39,410 nucleotides of DNA, from the NCBI GenBank assembly GCA_029259725.1, contig JAJDER010000111.1:1-39410 (forward strand). The letters are read 5' to 3'. Within the stretch, counting starts at the first letter, position 1, and each line of letters starts with the position of its first letter. The position numbers were made by a program, and so were the translations under genes. Below the pieces are notes generated by a model. That model had not been told where the DNA came from. It saw only the letters and a program-made list of their open reading frames with translations, and made no database searches. This DNA is from Planctomycetota bacterium (GTDB lineage: Bacteria > Planctomycetota > B15-G4). Shown here piece after piece: positions 8,742 to 18,138 of the stretch.

Positions 8742-9860
8742 TCAGTCCGGCAGCACGCCCCCGTCCGGGAACAGGCTGCGGTCGATCTGCGGGAACAGCC
8801 GCAGCGCGTTGCCGTAGTAGAGCTTCCGGAGCACGAGGTCGGACAGGTCCAGGCCGTACATCTTCCAGAAGGCGTGGCGACGTCGGTAGTAGTCGAAGTA
8901 CTCGTCGTCGGTCTCGAGCACGCGGAAGTAGGTGTGGTACTCCTCGGGCGTCCAGGCGTCCTTGCCGAACAGCACGCGGTCCTGGTACTTCGTCAGCCAC
9001 GCGTGGGCGGTGCGCGGCTGGCGGCCGAACTCTGCCAGCACCGCGCCGATCTCGGTGACCACGTTCGGGTAGCGATCGAGCACGCGGCCCATGGCTTCGA
9101 GATCGTTGGCCATCCAGCCCATGTGCGCCGAGATGAAGGTGGTGCCCGGATGCCTGGCGAACACGTGGTGCTGCTCGGCGATCAACTGCTCGAAGCTCGG
9201 CTCGGTGGCCGGGTCGCGCTTGCGCTCGGGCTTCTGCTTGAGCTCGAACCAGCGCTCGTTCTGGTTGTCCCAGGGTTGCCAGAAGGGCGCCGGGTCCGCG
9301 GTGTGGATCAGCACCGGCACGTCGAGTTGCCCGCAGCGCTCCCAGACCGGGTCGAGGCGCGGGTCGTCGACGGCCACACGCACGCCGGCGGCATCGGTGA
9401 TGCGCATGCCCAGGCTCTTGTAGATCTTGAGGCCCGCAGCGCCGGCGTCGATGTCGGCCTCGACGCGGTCGGCGAGGCGCTGGCCGAAGCCCGGCTCCTC
9501 GATGCCGTCGTACGACAGGTTGGTGAAGGTCAGGAACCGGCCCGGCGCGTTCTGCTTCGCGTTCTCCAGACACCCGTGCAGATGCGCGCTGGCCTCTTCC
9601 TCGGTGCCGTTGAACGCGCGCCCGCTCAGGTTGACCATCACCGCCATGTTGAGCGCGTCCATCGCGGCCACGGTCACCGCGAGATCGTCGGTGGGCATGG
9701 TCCACTGGTGGTTGTGCACGTCGACGAAGGGGTAGCGCGCGCTGGTGACCCGCGTCTCCTCGACCACGAGCGTGGACGGCGGGTCGTACTCCTCGAAGAG
9801 CATCTGGGCCGGCGCGCTCGCGGCGAGCAGGAGCAGGGAGGTCAGCAGGTGCGTGGTCAT
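8742..9860 (-). CDS. Exported amidohydrolase of the amidohydrolase-2 type
   Basis: The product has 372 residues with a short signal peptide (residues 1-19, ending APAQ). The ATG at 9860 has GAGG about 8 bases upstream; upstream in-frame starts lie in the promoter region shared with the divergent gene and lack a signal peptide. The TIM-barrel metal ligands are recognisable: DVHNH at 47-51 (the HxH pair), His186 in VLIHTADP, His246 in FISAHMGWM and an Asp in FGKDAW. The pattern fits amidohydrolase family 2, which includes metal-dependent decarboxylases and lactonases. The WFELKQKPERKRDP stretch after the first His strand is a charged insert. The substrate is unknown. Export of such an enzyme suggests action on an environmental or cell-wall-derived small molecule (inference). 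Confidence 0.82.
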   Translation of the reverse strand: MTTHLLTSLLLLAASAPAQMLFEEYDPPSTLVVEETRVTSARYPFVDVHNHQWTMPTDDLAVTVAAMDALNMAVMVNLSGRAFNGTEEEASAHLHGCLENAKQNAPGRFLTFTNLSYDGIEEPGFGQRLADRVEADIDAGAAGLKIYKSLGMRITDAAGVRVAVDDPRLDPVWERCGQLDVPVLIHTADPAPFWQPWDNQNERWFELKQKPERKRDPATEPSFEQLIAEQHHVFARHPGTTFISAHMGWMANDLEAMGRVLDRYPNVVTEIGAVLAEFGRQPRTAHAWLTKYQDRVLFGKDAWTPEEYHTYFRVLETDDEYFDYYRRRHAFWKMYGLDLSDLVLRKLYYGNALRLFPQIDRSLFPDGGVLPD

Positions 9861-10014
9861 CGGGAGAGCCTCGGCGAGAGCGTCGTCGGGTCGGGTCGTG
9901 GCGGGTAGAGAGTATCCATGGTCCGCACTCGTTTTCCTTGAGCCGATCCGCCCCGTCCTCGCGCATGCAGGACGAGGCCTTGTCTCGGCCGAAGCCACCT
10001 GCAGGGGGTTGCAC

Positions 10015-11829
10015 ATGGGAACATCCTCGGTGCCGCGCCTCGTCGCGGCTCTCGTGCTCGCGTGCCCGATCGCGCTGGCGCAGTACCCCGACCACGACCC
10101 GAGAGTCCTCGGTCTCGATCTCCGTATCGACAGTGACGGGGGCTCGAACGGGGACCCACCCGGCGCCTCGTCGTCGCAGTTCCCGCGCGTCGTGGGCACC
10201 TCGGGCGGCGTGACGGGCGACGAGGTGCACGTCGTCTGGCAGGACTACCGCGAGCGCGGCGCGAACGGGCCGGCGCTCAAGGACACGTCCTCGATCTACT
10301 ACCGCCGCATCCGGAACTACGGCGCCGGCGTGCAGCCGACCGAGATCTGGATCAGCGAGGTGGGCCTGGAGGGCCAGCACGACCAGCTCCACTCCACGCG
10401 CCCGAAGCTGGCCACCGACGGCGACCAGACCCTGTACGTCGTCTGGCATGCCTTCGGGACCTCCAACGCCCAGCCCGCGCTGCAGAACGTCGGCGAGAAG
10501 ATCCTCTTCGCGCGTTCGCAGGACAACGGCGACACCTGGGACGCGCCGCTCGTGCTCAACACGCTCGCCGCCTACGCCGGCGCTCCGGAGATCACCGTCG
10601 ACGACGCGGGACGCGTCTACGTCGCCTGGGCGCAGCTCGACCCGACGCCGGGCAGCCCCGGCGTGGACCAGATCCGGTTCACGGCATCCGACGACCAGGG
10701 CACGACGTGGATCGGCCCGCTGATGGTCAACGACGACGTCACGGCACACTCCGACACGCCGCGGCTCGCCGCCGATGCCAGCGGCAACGTCTACGTGGGC
10801 TACCACAACCACCGCAACATCGCGTGCTGCCCCACGGGCGAGATCACCGAGCGCTACCGCGATGTCTTCGTGCAGCACACGACCTCCGACGCTCTCTTCC
10901 CCACGCCCGTGCCGACGCCCTTCGGCCCGGCCGAGCAGCTCAACAGCTCGGGTCTGACCTGCGACCTGCAACTCGCCGCCTACTCGTCCGGCGAACCGAT
11001 CCCCGCGGAGCAGTTCGTGATCGCGACCTGGATCGACCTGTCGGGCAAGGACGACAACCGCACGCAGGTGATGTCCAACCTCTCGCAGCACGGCGCGGGG
11101 TTCCTCGAGCAGGAGCTCCCGGTGTCGGACATCGACCCGCAACCCATGCCGAGAGGAGGCGCGGGCCCGGGTCCGGCGGCGGTCGGCCCGAGCGGCACCA
11201 CCGCACCGGGCGGCACCCTGTCCACGGGGCCCTCGCTGACGGGCACCGGCACCGACCAGGACCTGGCGGGCCAGCCGGGACCGGCGGCGCAGAGCCTGGC
11301 CATGGCGCTCGGGCCCGACGGTGAGGTCTGGGTCGCCTACGGCTGGATCCCCCAACCCATCGCCTTCCAACCCACGCTGATCGTCGTGAACCGCTTCGAC
11401 GGAGCGGGCTGGAGTCCGAGCCGGACCGTCGGCGCGCCGAGCGCACCGTTCTTCAGCAAGGGCGACATGCTGCTGCCGCGCCCGCGCCTGTTCGTCGCCG
11501 AGGAGGAGCGCGTGTACGTCACCTGGATGCACTCGTCGACCGTGACGCAGGGCGCGCAGATCGAGAACGCGTACGAGACCTACGCCGACATCAACGTCGC
11601 CTGGAGTGGGCCGGGAGGCGAGACCTGGTCGGGTCCCGCCGGTGTGACGACCAAGCCCTTCGGTGCGGGCTCGTCGCGCTCGGCCTTCCCCGACCTGTTC
11701 GCGCGGGGCAACCAGGCCGTGCTCGTCTGGGACGACCGGCGCGGCCACTCGCTGCCGCCCGGCCCGCTCCCGCCCGGCGCGCCCGCGGGCGCACCCGATG
11801 TCTACCTGAACACACTCATCGTCCCGTAG
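10015..11829 (+). CDS. Exported sialidase-like BNR/Asp-box repeat protein
   Basis: The 604-residue product has a signal peptide (1-23, ending IALAQ). The ATG has AGGGGG at about 7 bases. At least two Asp boxes of the S-x-D-x-G-x-T-W type are visible: SQDNGDTW at 168-175 and SDDQGTTW at 225-232. Further blades contain WVAYGW, VYVTWM and AVLVWDDRRG. The fold should be a six-bladed sialidase-type propeller. I could not identify the arginine triad and Tyr/Glu nucleophile pair, so sialidase activity is not claimed. A Gly/Pro/Thr-rich linker lies at about residues 380-425. The next gene downstream, on the same strand after 46 bases, is a glycosidase candidate, so a joint role in glycan handling is plausible. 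Confidence 0.8.
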   Translation: MGTSSVPRLVAALVLACPIALAQYPDHDPRVLGLDLRIDSDGGSNGDPPGASSSQFPRVVGTSGGVTGDEVHVVWQDYRERGANGPALKDTSSIYYRRIRNYGAGVQPTEIWISEVGLEGQHDQLHSTRPKLATDGDQTLYVVWHAFGTSNAQPALQNVGEKILFARSQDNGDTWDAPLVLNTLAAYAGAPEITVDDAGRVYVAWAQLDPTPGSPGVDQIRFTASDDQGTTWIGPLMVNDDVTAHSDTPRLAADASGNVYVGYHNHRNIACCPTGEITERYRDVFVQHTTSDALFPTPVPTPFGPAEQLNSSGLTCDLQLAAYSSGEPIPAEQFVIATWIDLSGKDDNRTQVMSNLSQHGAGFLEQELPVSDIDPQPMPRGGAGPGPAAVGPSGTTAPGGTLSTGPSLTGTGTDQDLAGQPGPAAQSLAMALGPDGEVWVAYGWIPQPIAFQPTLIVVNRFDGAGWSPSRTVGAPSAPFFSKGDMLLPRPRLFVAEEERVYVTWMHSSTVTQGAQIENAYETYADINVAWSGPGGETWSGPAGVTTKPFGAGSSRSAFPDLFARGNQAVLVWDDRRGHSLPPGPLPPGAPAGAPDVYLNTLIVP

Positions 11830-11875
11830 GGCCGGGCGCGAGCCTCGCGTGGCTCGCCCGCTGCCGGAGTCGACC

Positions 11876-14800
11876 ATGTTCCCGAACGCCCCGATCACCG
11901 CGCTGTGGCTCGCGCTCCTCTCGCTCCTCTCGCTGCCCCTCGGTGCCGCGGCGGAGGACGGCTCGATCTTCGTCATCGGCAACGCGCTGGTGGAGGCCGA
12001 GTTCACCCTGAACGGCAAGGAACTCGAGCTGACGGCGATGACGAACAAGGGCCTCTCCACGCCGGCCAGCATGGACATGGCCCCGGGCTCCGGCGGCTGG
12101 ACGACGCGCCTCGTCAACGACGGTGGATTCTCCGTCAAGCAGTGCGACGAAGGCACCTCCCAGGAAACCGAGTGGTTCGAGATCGACGCCACCGGACTCG
12201 CTGACTGGAACACCGACTGGTCGCTCTCGCCGCCGGTGACCGTGTCCATCGAGCCCCCGCTGCTCGACACGAGCAACGCGATGTGCGGACCGAGCGGCAG
12301 CGAATGCCTGGTCGCCACCTGGACCGGGACGATCACGCAGAGCACGTCGGCCCACGTCACGCCCTTCACGGTGACGACCCGCTGGACCGCCGTCGACGGC
12401 GAGCCCTTCATCGACACGCTGATCCGCGTCTCGCTCGACGAGGCCGACCCGCCCTTCTACACCACGTCGGTGCTGCATCCCGACGTGCGCGTCCTGTCGC
12501 TCCAGGACGTGGAGGGCACCGACGCGCTCGTCGTCCCGTGGCTGGGTGGAAGCCTGATCACGACGCCCACCGATGACACCACGTTCACCGGCCCGTCGGG
12601 CGACACGCGACTCTGCTTCCCGTTCCCCGACCGGCTCGCGCGCGGCCCCAACTTCTTCCCGGTGAACATGGCGGCCTACTACGACGGGCGCGCCCCGGAG
12701 TCGAACTGCCTGGTGGTCATGACCACCGACGCGGACGACTACTGGAAGGACCTGCTGATCGATGTCGGCCCCGACCTGCCTCTCGGCGACTGCTACCCCG
12801 CGGACGACTACCTCGACCCACAGGGCAACTTCACCCTGCAGCACTGTCTGGCCTGCACCACCGGTGTCCCCAATCCGAGCCGCTGGGTCAGCCTGACCCC
12901 CGAGCACATCCCCGATGACCTGTTCGCGGATCACGACTACATCACCAAGGAAGCGGCCGGGGGCTACGAGGTCAGGCTCGCGATGATCGAGGGCGACTGG
13001 TGGGACGCGGCCGAGGCCTACCGCCGGTTGCTGCGCACGGCGAACGGTGGTCAGCCCGTCGCCTGGTACGAGGGGCCCGTCGGCGCCGCCACCAACACCA
13101 TGCCGCCCGCGGGCAAACAGCTCGCCGGTCAGGTGCTGCTCAACCCGGCGGTGTTCGCCGACCACCAGGACACGCTCGCGCGGCAGACGCTCGACCTGAC
13201 GCGCATCCTCGGGCCCAACATCCACTGCATCTACTACGGGTCGCACGCGCCGGACCGCTTCGAACTCTGGTACTACGGCGACGCCATGGGTAACACCGGC
13301 TACCTGCCGGGCCGCCCCTCCCTCGCGGCCGCGGTGCGCGAGGGCCAGCGCCACTTCAACCACCAGGTGTCGGTCTACTGGAACGCGAGCACGGTGGTGG
13401 ACTGCACGACCTCGGAGATCCCCGAGGCCTGCACCTGGGGCGAACTCGGCAACGCACAGAGCTCCTTCCTGTGGGACGAGGACCTGCGACCGCACCTCGG
13501 CTGCAGCACCACGCCCTTCGTGTCGATCCTCGATCCGGCGTCCACCTGGTGGAAGCAGCAGTTCATCGACGACCTGCTGGAGATCGTGAAGTTCACCGGC
13601 ATCAAGGCCATCTACCTCGACAACCTGCTGCGCGGGCCCTGCTTCCGCGACACCCACCTGCACGAGCCCGGCGGCGGCAACTACATGAACACGCACCGCG
13701 TGGAGCAGATCGCCGGCCTCCAGCAGGCGCTGTCGGACGAGGGCATCCCCGAGCTGATCGTCGCCATGGAGCACCTCGCCGGTCGGATGGCCGGGAACGT
13801 GCACCTGATGAACATGGACCCGTCGATGTCCCTGCTCTCGGGCGAGTCCTGGTCCGACCTGGACGTCCCGGATGGCGGCTTCCTGTGTCCACAGGCCGGC
13901 GTGCCGACCGAGAAGAAGCCCATGGCCAACGCGCGGACCATTCCCCTGTTCCGCGCGATCTTCGACAACGTGAAGATCGCGAGCCTCGGCAACTCGATCT
14001 ACTCGACGGATCCGGGCCGGCGCTCGTGGGTCGAGGCGACGCACGTGATCACCTTCGGCATGCTGCCGTCGATCACGCGCAACCTGCTCGAGCGCATCCC
14101 GATCTTCTCCGATCGGATGGCCTACGCGACGAGCTTCTCGTTCCTCGGCTCGGGCGCCTACGGCAGCAAGAACATCGCCTGCGGCGGTACGAGCGAGGGC
14201 GGCGTCTTCGAGAACACGGTGCCGGACAACACCCTCGGACTGTCCACGCCGGACAACGGCGACCTCTCGACGACGGACATCTTCGGGGGTTCGCTCCCGG
14301 CGGCCTGCGACGACTCCTTCAACGCCCCACTGTTCCACTTCATGAAGGGCCTGACGGCGTTGCTGAAGGAACAGACCTTCCTCACCTGGCACAACGGGAC
14401 GATCCGGCGGCCCCCGGCCTTCACGGTGGTGCGTGACTCGCCGTTCCTCCACGGCGTGCCCGGTGTCGAGGTCGATGCGCTGTCGCCTTTCCCGCGCAAG
14501 ACGCCGATCTACACCGAGCGCACCGATTGCTCGGGCGCCTATGCGGACTCCTCCTACCTCGTGCCCGGCATGTTCCAGGCGCCGCCGGACGCGGCCGGCT
14601 CGGTGCAGGGCCAGGAGCCGATCCTCGGCGTGCCGAGCACCTGGACCGACGCGGGCTCGCTGGCGTTCCTCGTCGCCAACCCCTGGATCAGCCCGGACGA
14701 TCCCGGCCTGTTCCGCCTCACGGGGCTGACGTTCGTCCCCGAGGACTACCCGGGCTGGAACACCGGCACGGTGTACAGCGTGCAGAGGCACAAGCTGGGC

Positions 14801-14917
14801 GTCCCGTTCGGCGTGTTGCAGGCCGAGGGCGTGACCGGCGACTGGCAGCTGCCCGCGGACGTGCCGCTCGCCCCGGGCGACGTCTACTGGTGGGTGTTCC
14901 GGAAGCAGGCGCCGTAG
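11876..14917 (+). CDS. Large exported DUF6259-like protein, glycosidase-type TIM barrel candidate
   Basis: The product has 1013 residues with a signal peptide ending GAAA near residue 27. The ATG is preceded by GGAG at a spacing of 6, which is better than the GTG at 11849. The N-terminal third is beta-rich (sandwich-like). The central part, about residues 420-760, has barrel features: IKAIYLDNLLRGPC places an Asp at a strand end, followed by LHEPGGGNYM and, later, EHLAGRM. This order resembles DUF6259 proteins, which are related to glycoside hydrolase clans. The C-terminal region is beta-rich again. The match is from memory of motif order, so the assignment is moderate and the substrate is unknown. 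It probably shares a transcript with the sialidase-like gene 46 bases upstream. Confidence 0.68.
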   Translation: MFPNAPITALWLALLSLLSLPLGAAAEDGSIFVIGNALVEAEFTLNGKELELTAMTNKGLSTPASMDMAPGSGGWTTRLVNDGGFSVKQCDEGTSQETEWFEIDATGLADWNTDWSLSPPVTVSIEPPLLDTSNAMCGPSGSECLVATWTGTITQSTSAHVTPFTVTTRWTAVDGEPFIDTLIRVSLDEADPPFYTTSVLHPDVRVLSLQDVEGTDALVVPWLGGSLITTPTDDTTFTGPSGDTRLCFPFPDRLARGPNFFPVNMAAYYDGRAPESNCLVVMTTDADDYWKDLLIDVGPDLPLGDCYPADDYLDPQGNFTLQHCLACTTGVPNPSRWVSLTPEHIPDDLFADHDYITKEAAGGYEVRLAMIEGDWWDAAEAYRRLLRTANGGQPVAWYEGPVGAATNTMPPAGKQLAGQVLLNPAVFADHQDTLARQTLDLTRILGPNIHCIYYGSHAPDRFELWYYGDAMGNTGYLPGRPSLAAAVREGQRHFNHQVSVYWNASTVVDCTTSEIPEACTWGELGNAQSSFLWDEDLRPHLGCSTTPFVSILDPASTWWKQQFIDDLLEIVKFTGIKAIYLDNLLRGPCFRDTHLHEPGGGNYMNTHRVEQIAGLQQALSDEGIPELIVAMEHLAGRMAGNVHLMNMDPSMSLLSGESWSDLDVPDGGFLCPQAGVPTEKKPMANARTIPLFRAIFDNVKIASLGNSIYSTDPGRRSWVEATHVITFGMLPSITRNLLERIPIFSDRMAYATSFSFLGSGAYGSKNIACGGTSEGGVFENTVPDNTLGLSTPDNGDLSTTDIFGGSLPAACDDSFNAPLFHFMKGLTALLKEQTFLTWHNGTIRRPPAFTVVRDSPFLHGVPGVEVDALSPFPRKTPIYTERTDCSGAYADSSYLVPGMFQAPPDAAGSVQGQEPILGVPSTWTDAGSLAFLVANPWISPDDPGLFRLTGLTFVPEDYPGWNTGTVYSVQRHKLGVPFGVLQAEGVTGDWQLPADVPLAPGDVYWWVFRKQAP

Positions 14918-14964
14918 GCGGCGCGTTTGCGCGGCCTCGTCCTGGAGAGCTACCGTCCATCGAC

Positions 14965-16377
14965 ATGCAACGACCGCTCGCACTCGGAAGCACCGAGCCG
15001 CCGTGGCCCGGGGGCCTCCGGCCGGTGGACAGCTGGACCGTGATGAACAGCGCCGCGCAGGGCGATCTCGATGCGCTGCGAGTCCTCCTCGGCCGTGACG
15101 CCCGGCTCGCGAACGTGGAGTTCCAAGGGACACGCCCGTTGCACCTCGCCGTGCGTGAGGGCCACGGCGACGCGGTTCGCCTCCTGCTCGATGCCGGAGC
15201 GGACCCCCTCGACATCACGGTTCGGAACGACGATCTCGTCACGGTCGCGCGCGATCGTGGGCATGACTCCCTTGCCGAAGTGCTGCAGGCGGCCGGCGCC
15301 CGGGCGCGGACCCGACCGAACGTCGAAGAACGCTGGCGCGCGGCCTTCACGCCCCTCGACCTCGCGCTCTGGACCGGGCCCTTCTGGAACGTGCGCGGCG
15401 ATCTCGACACGGCGCGCCGTCTCGCCGGCGATGAACCGGACGTCGTCATCGCCGCTGCGCTCGGGAACGCGGAACGCGTGCTGACCCTGATCGACGACGT
15501 GCCCGCACGCGTCAACGAACCGCGCGCCACGGGCAAGCGCCCCCTCTCGGCATCCGTGGAGTTCGAACATGCCCACATCACGCGGCTCCTCCTCGAGCGC
15601 GGGGCCGACCCGAACCTTCCGGAGGGCGAGATGGCGCCGCGCGGCTCGGCGCTCCACGCGGCGGCTCGCCTCGGCCACGCGGCGCTCGTCGACACGCTGC
15701 TTGCTCATGGCGCGGACCCGAATACCTTCATCGACTCGTCGGGAAGCGCCACGTATGCGGCCGCCACACCCGAGCTCCGCGCTCGGCTCGTGGCCGCCGG
15801 CGGCCGACTGGCGCCCTACGACCTGGTCTGGTTGGGGGAGCACGACGAGGCGATCCGCGCCGTGGTCGCGGACCCGACGTCAGCGCAGGAGGGGTGCGGC
15901 ACGGTCTTCGCAGCCCTGTGCACACTCGGGATGGACGCTCTCATGCAGCGCATGCTCGATGCCGGGGCACGCATGCCGGCCCAGGTCAACGGGTGTCGAA
16001 GCTACCTCCTCGAGCATCCCCGCATGTTGGAGCGCCTCCTCGGAAGCGGCATGGATCCCGAGCTTCGCGATTGGCAGGGAGCGACGCTCCTGCACGAAGC
16101 CTGTGCTCGAGATCGGCGTGCACGACCACGACCTGAGCGGATCGCGTGTGCGGCGCTCCTGCTCGACGCGGGAGCGACACTCGAGGCCTACGATGCCGAT
16201 CTGTGTTCAAGACCCCTGGCCTGGGCTGCGCGCGAAGGCCTGGCGGACATGGTCGACCTGCTGCTCGAGCGAGGTGCGGCACCGACCTGCAGCAGTGATC
16301 GGCCGTGGGCCTCGCCGCTCGCCTGGGCGACTCGACGTGGGCACGCAGGCGTGGTTGCACGGCTCGTGCACCGGTGA
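14965..16377 (+). CDS. Ankyrin-repeat protein, cytoplasmic
   Basis: The 470-residue product has no signal peptide or membrane helix. Ankyrin repeats are clear near the N-terminus (TRPLHLAVREGHGDAVRLLL, then DAGADP), in the middle (ALHAAARLGHAALVDTLLAH followed by GADPN) and at the C-terminus (RPLAWAAREGLADMVDLLLE and PLAWATRRGHAGVVARL). Degenerate repeats fill the gaps, giving about eight to ten in total. Such proteins bind other proteins; the partner is unknown. The sequence TACCGT at 14951-14956 could be a -10 element, which would make the transcript nearly leaderless; no good Shine-Dalgarno site is present close to the ATG. It is one of the few plainly cytoplasmic proteins in a stretch of exported ones. 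It ends 9 bases from the convergent small secreted gene. Confidence 0.85.
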   Translation: MQRPLALGSTEPPWPGGLRPVDSWTVMNSAAQGDLDALRVLLGRDARLANVEFQGTRPLHLAVREGHGDAVRLLLDAGADPLDITVRNDDLVTVARDRGHDSLAEVLQAAGARARTRPNVEERWRAAFTPLDLALWTGPFWNVRGDLDTARRLAGDEPDVVIAAALGNAERVLTLIDDVPARVNEPRATGKRPLSASVEFEHAHITRLLLERGADPNLPEGEMAPRGSALHAAARLGHAALVDTLLAHGADPNTFIDSSGSATYAAATPELRARLVAAGGRLAPYDLVWLGEHDEAIRAVVADPTSAQEGCGTVFAALCTLGMDALMQRMLDAGARMPAQVNGCRSYLLEHPRMLERLLGSGMDPELRDWQGATLLHEACARDRRARPRPERIACAALLLDAGATLEAYDADLCSRPLAWAAREGLADMVDLLLERGAAPTCSSDRPWASPLAWATRRGHAGVVARLVHR

Positions 16378-16386
16378 CGGACGCCT

Positions 16387-16836
16387 TCAGCTGCTCGTGC
16401 TCTTCAAGGTGTTCGACGAACACCACGGTGGCGTCAAGGCCGAGTCCGGGCACCAGATCTGGTACCAGAGCATGGTCCCGGCGGGAACTCCCGCGGGCCA
16501 CCCGAACGGCAAGGTCCAGCCACCGCTCGCGTCGAAGACCACCGGGAGCACGATGTCCGGGCTGGGCCCGAGGATGCCGCCGAAGAACGGCGTGCGCAGC
16601 GACGTGAACCCGATCACGAGGAAGCAGGTGGTGCCCGGCGGTCCGTCGGTGGCCACGAGCGTGTTGGTCGAGGGCGAGCTCATCGTCCCGATGCCATCCA
16701 GTCGAATGGTGAAGCCACTCGAGCAGGGTGTGCCGGGACTCCAGTTGGTCCACTGGGCCGTGGCGCCGTCGGCCGCGGTCAGGAGGAACACCAGCGCGAC
16801 GGCCGCGATGGTCAGGCTTCGACGGAACGGACTCAT
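16387..16836 (-). CDS. Small secreted protein made only of the C-terminal module
   Basis: The 149-residue product has a signal peptide (1-28, ending ATAQ). The remainder is a single beta-rich domain with SPDIVLPVVFDASGGWTLPF and WPAGVPAGTMLWYQIWCPD. The same pattern forms the C-terminus of three much larger exported proteins in this window. Here the domain stands alone. Four cysteines (in TPCSSG, GTTCFL, IWCPD and PWCSS) may form disulfides after export. The start is secure: AGGAGGT lies 3 bases before the ATG. A free copy of a module that is otherwise a C-terminal tag could be a structural partner or a competitor for the same export or anchoring machinery; this is inference only. Confidence 0.78.
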   Translation of the reverse strand: MSPFRRSLTIAAVALVFLLTAADGATAQWTNWSPGTPCSSGFTIRLDGIGTMSSPSTNTLVATDGPPGTTCFLVIGFTSLRTPFFGGILGPSPDIVLPVVFDASGGWTLPFGWPAGVPAGTMLWYQIWCPDSALTPPWCSSNTLKSTSS

Positions 16837-16839
16837 GAC

Positions 16840-16846
16840 ACCTCCT
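16840..16846 (-). promoter_or_regulatory. Strong Shine-Dalgarno site
   Basis: On the minus strand this reads AGGAGGT, 3 bases before the ATG at 16836. It fixes the start of the small secreted protein and excludes the much longer in-frame upstream reading, which is antisense to the thioredoxin-fold gene. Confidence 0.8.
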
Positions 16847-17091
16847 CGGCTCGCACGTTCGCGATGGCGGCGCCGGGAGCGCCGCAGATGCTCCCCGCTG
16901 TAACACCGATCGGCTGGATCGGAAAGGCGCCGGCCGGAGACTTCGTGCGTCTCCCGGCTGCTCGCGCCGTTCAACGCCCCGAGTCGTGGGTCGGCGCGTG
17001 CCCAGGTGACCGAAGGTGTCACGCCGGCCGAACGGTGCTCTACCCCTCCTATCACCCTCGGGCAGACCGGGTGAACGGGAGGACCCTCTCC

Positions 17092-18138
17092 ATGGCAGCG
17101 AGACTCCAGCGGTCCCTCGCCTGCGCCACCCTGCTCGCCCTCCTCGGCGGCGCGACGTCGATCGCGCCGCAGGACAAGGTGGGTCCGGACAAGGCGCTGC
17201 CGGGCATGGCGCTTCCGGGCGAGCGGGTCCCGGACTTCGAGTTCCGTGTGCTGCTCGGCGGTGACGGCCGCACGAAGCTCTCCGAGTTCCGCGGGCAACC
17301 GCTGATGATCGTCTACTACTCGGACGTCGGTGCGGGCATGAACGCCGCACACGCGACCGAGAAGTTGGAGGAGAAGTACGCCGGCGACGGTTTCGTCCGG
17401 ATCCTGATGGAGATCAAGAACAAGGGGCCCGTGCACATGCAGGCGCTGGTGCTGAACGAGCTGCCCGGGTCGACCTGCCGTCTGCTCAAGCTCCAGACGT
17501 TCCCGTTCGACTTCGACAAGCAGGGCGTGCCACCGCGGGTCGCGTTGATCGGGGTCGATGGCACGCTGCTCGACTCCGGGAGCTACGACTTCCTGTCTCG
17601 CATGGAGAAGCTGCTCAAGGCCGACCTGAAGCAGGTCACGCGCGGTTGGGGCGACCACGTCATCGCGAAGAAGGCGCGGGCACTCGCCTACGGGAAGGGA
17701 GACCTGGCCGGCGGCCATCGGATGGTGGCGGACGCTCTCGCCGCAGCACCCGACGAGGAGGACCTCGCCGAGGCGCAAGCCGAACTCGCGACGCGCTTCG
17801 ACACGTGGAAGCGGTCCGTGGGCCACCTCCTCGCACAGGGTGAACCGCGACGTGCGATCGAAGCGGCCGAGGCGCTCGCCGCCAGCGTCCGGGCCGATGA
17901 GGCCTGGTCACGCGAGGTGACGGAACTGCTCGCTTCCCTGGAGACGGATGACGTGGCGCGGGAGCTCGCGCTGGCGAAGGAGCTCGATCGCCTGCTCGGG
18001 CCACTCCGCTCGGGCAAGGTCGATGAGCGCCAGGCCGAGAAACTCCGCAAGTTCGCGGAAGAGGCCCAGGACAGCGCGGTGGCGGCGCGCGCGATGCAGA
18101 TCGCCGAGGCCGTCGACTACGCGGTCTCGAAGCTCTGA
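17092..18138 (+). CDS. Exported thioredoxin-fold protein lacking the CxxC, with helical C-terminal half
   Basis: The product has 348 residues and an N-terminal hydrophobic export segment (about 7-24). Residues about 38-175 follow the AhpC/TlpA-type thioredoxin plan: PGERVPDFEF, then LSEFRGQPLMIVYYSDV, and later PPRVALIGVDGTLLDSG with the cis-proline strand. Where a redox enzyme would have CxxC, this one has SDVGAGMN, so no disulfide exchange is expected. Residues about 180-348 are entirely helical and charged, with repeated Ala/Leu/Glu patterns resembling TPR-like or coiled-coil helices. It could be a periplasmic scaffold or chaperone that reuses the fold (inference). The ATG has GGGAGGA about 9 bases upstream. 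The neighbour on the other strand is the stand-alone C-terminal module gene, 255 bases away. Confidence 0.75.
   Translation: MAARLQRSLACATLLALLGGATSIAPQDKVGPDKALPGMALPGERVPDFEFRVLLGGDGRTKLSEFRGQPLMIVYYSDVGAGMNAAHATEKLEEKYAGDGFVRILMEIKNKGPVHMQALVLNELPGSTCRLLKLQTFPFDFDKQGVPPRVALIGVDGTLLDSGSYDFLSRMEKLLKADLKQVTRGWGDHVIAKKARALAYGKGDLAGGHRMVADALAAAPDEEDLAEAQAELATRFDTWKRSVGHLLAQGEPRRAIEAAEALAASVRADEAWSREVTELLASLETDDVARELALAKELDRLLGPLRSGKVDERQAEKLRKFAEEAQDSAVAARAMQIAEAVDYAVSKL

Noticed and set aside
8671-12417. Long minus-strand frame over the BNR gene
   Set aside because: It overlaps two well-supported genes and a promoter region; its composition is that of a shadow frame.
11816-15133. 1100-codon minus-strand open frame opposite the glycosidase candidate
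   Set aside because: Same reason: it spans a gene boundary on the other strand and has no recognisable domain.
17005-17021. Short inverted repeat GTGAC/GTCAC before the thioredoxin-fold gene
   Set aside because: Five-base arms are too short to call an operator without a second copy elsewhere.
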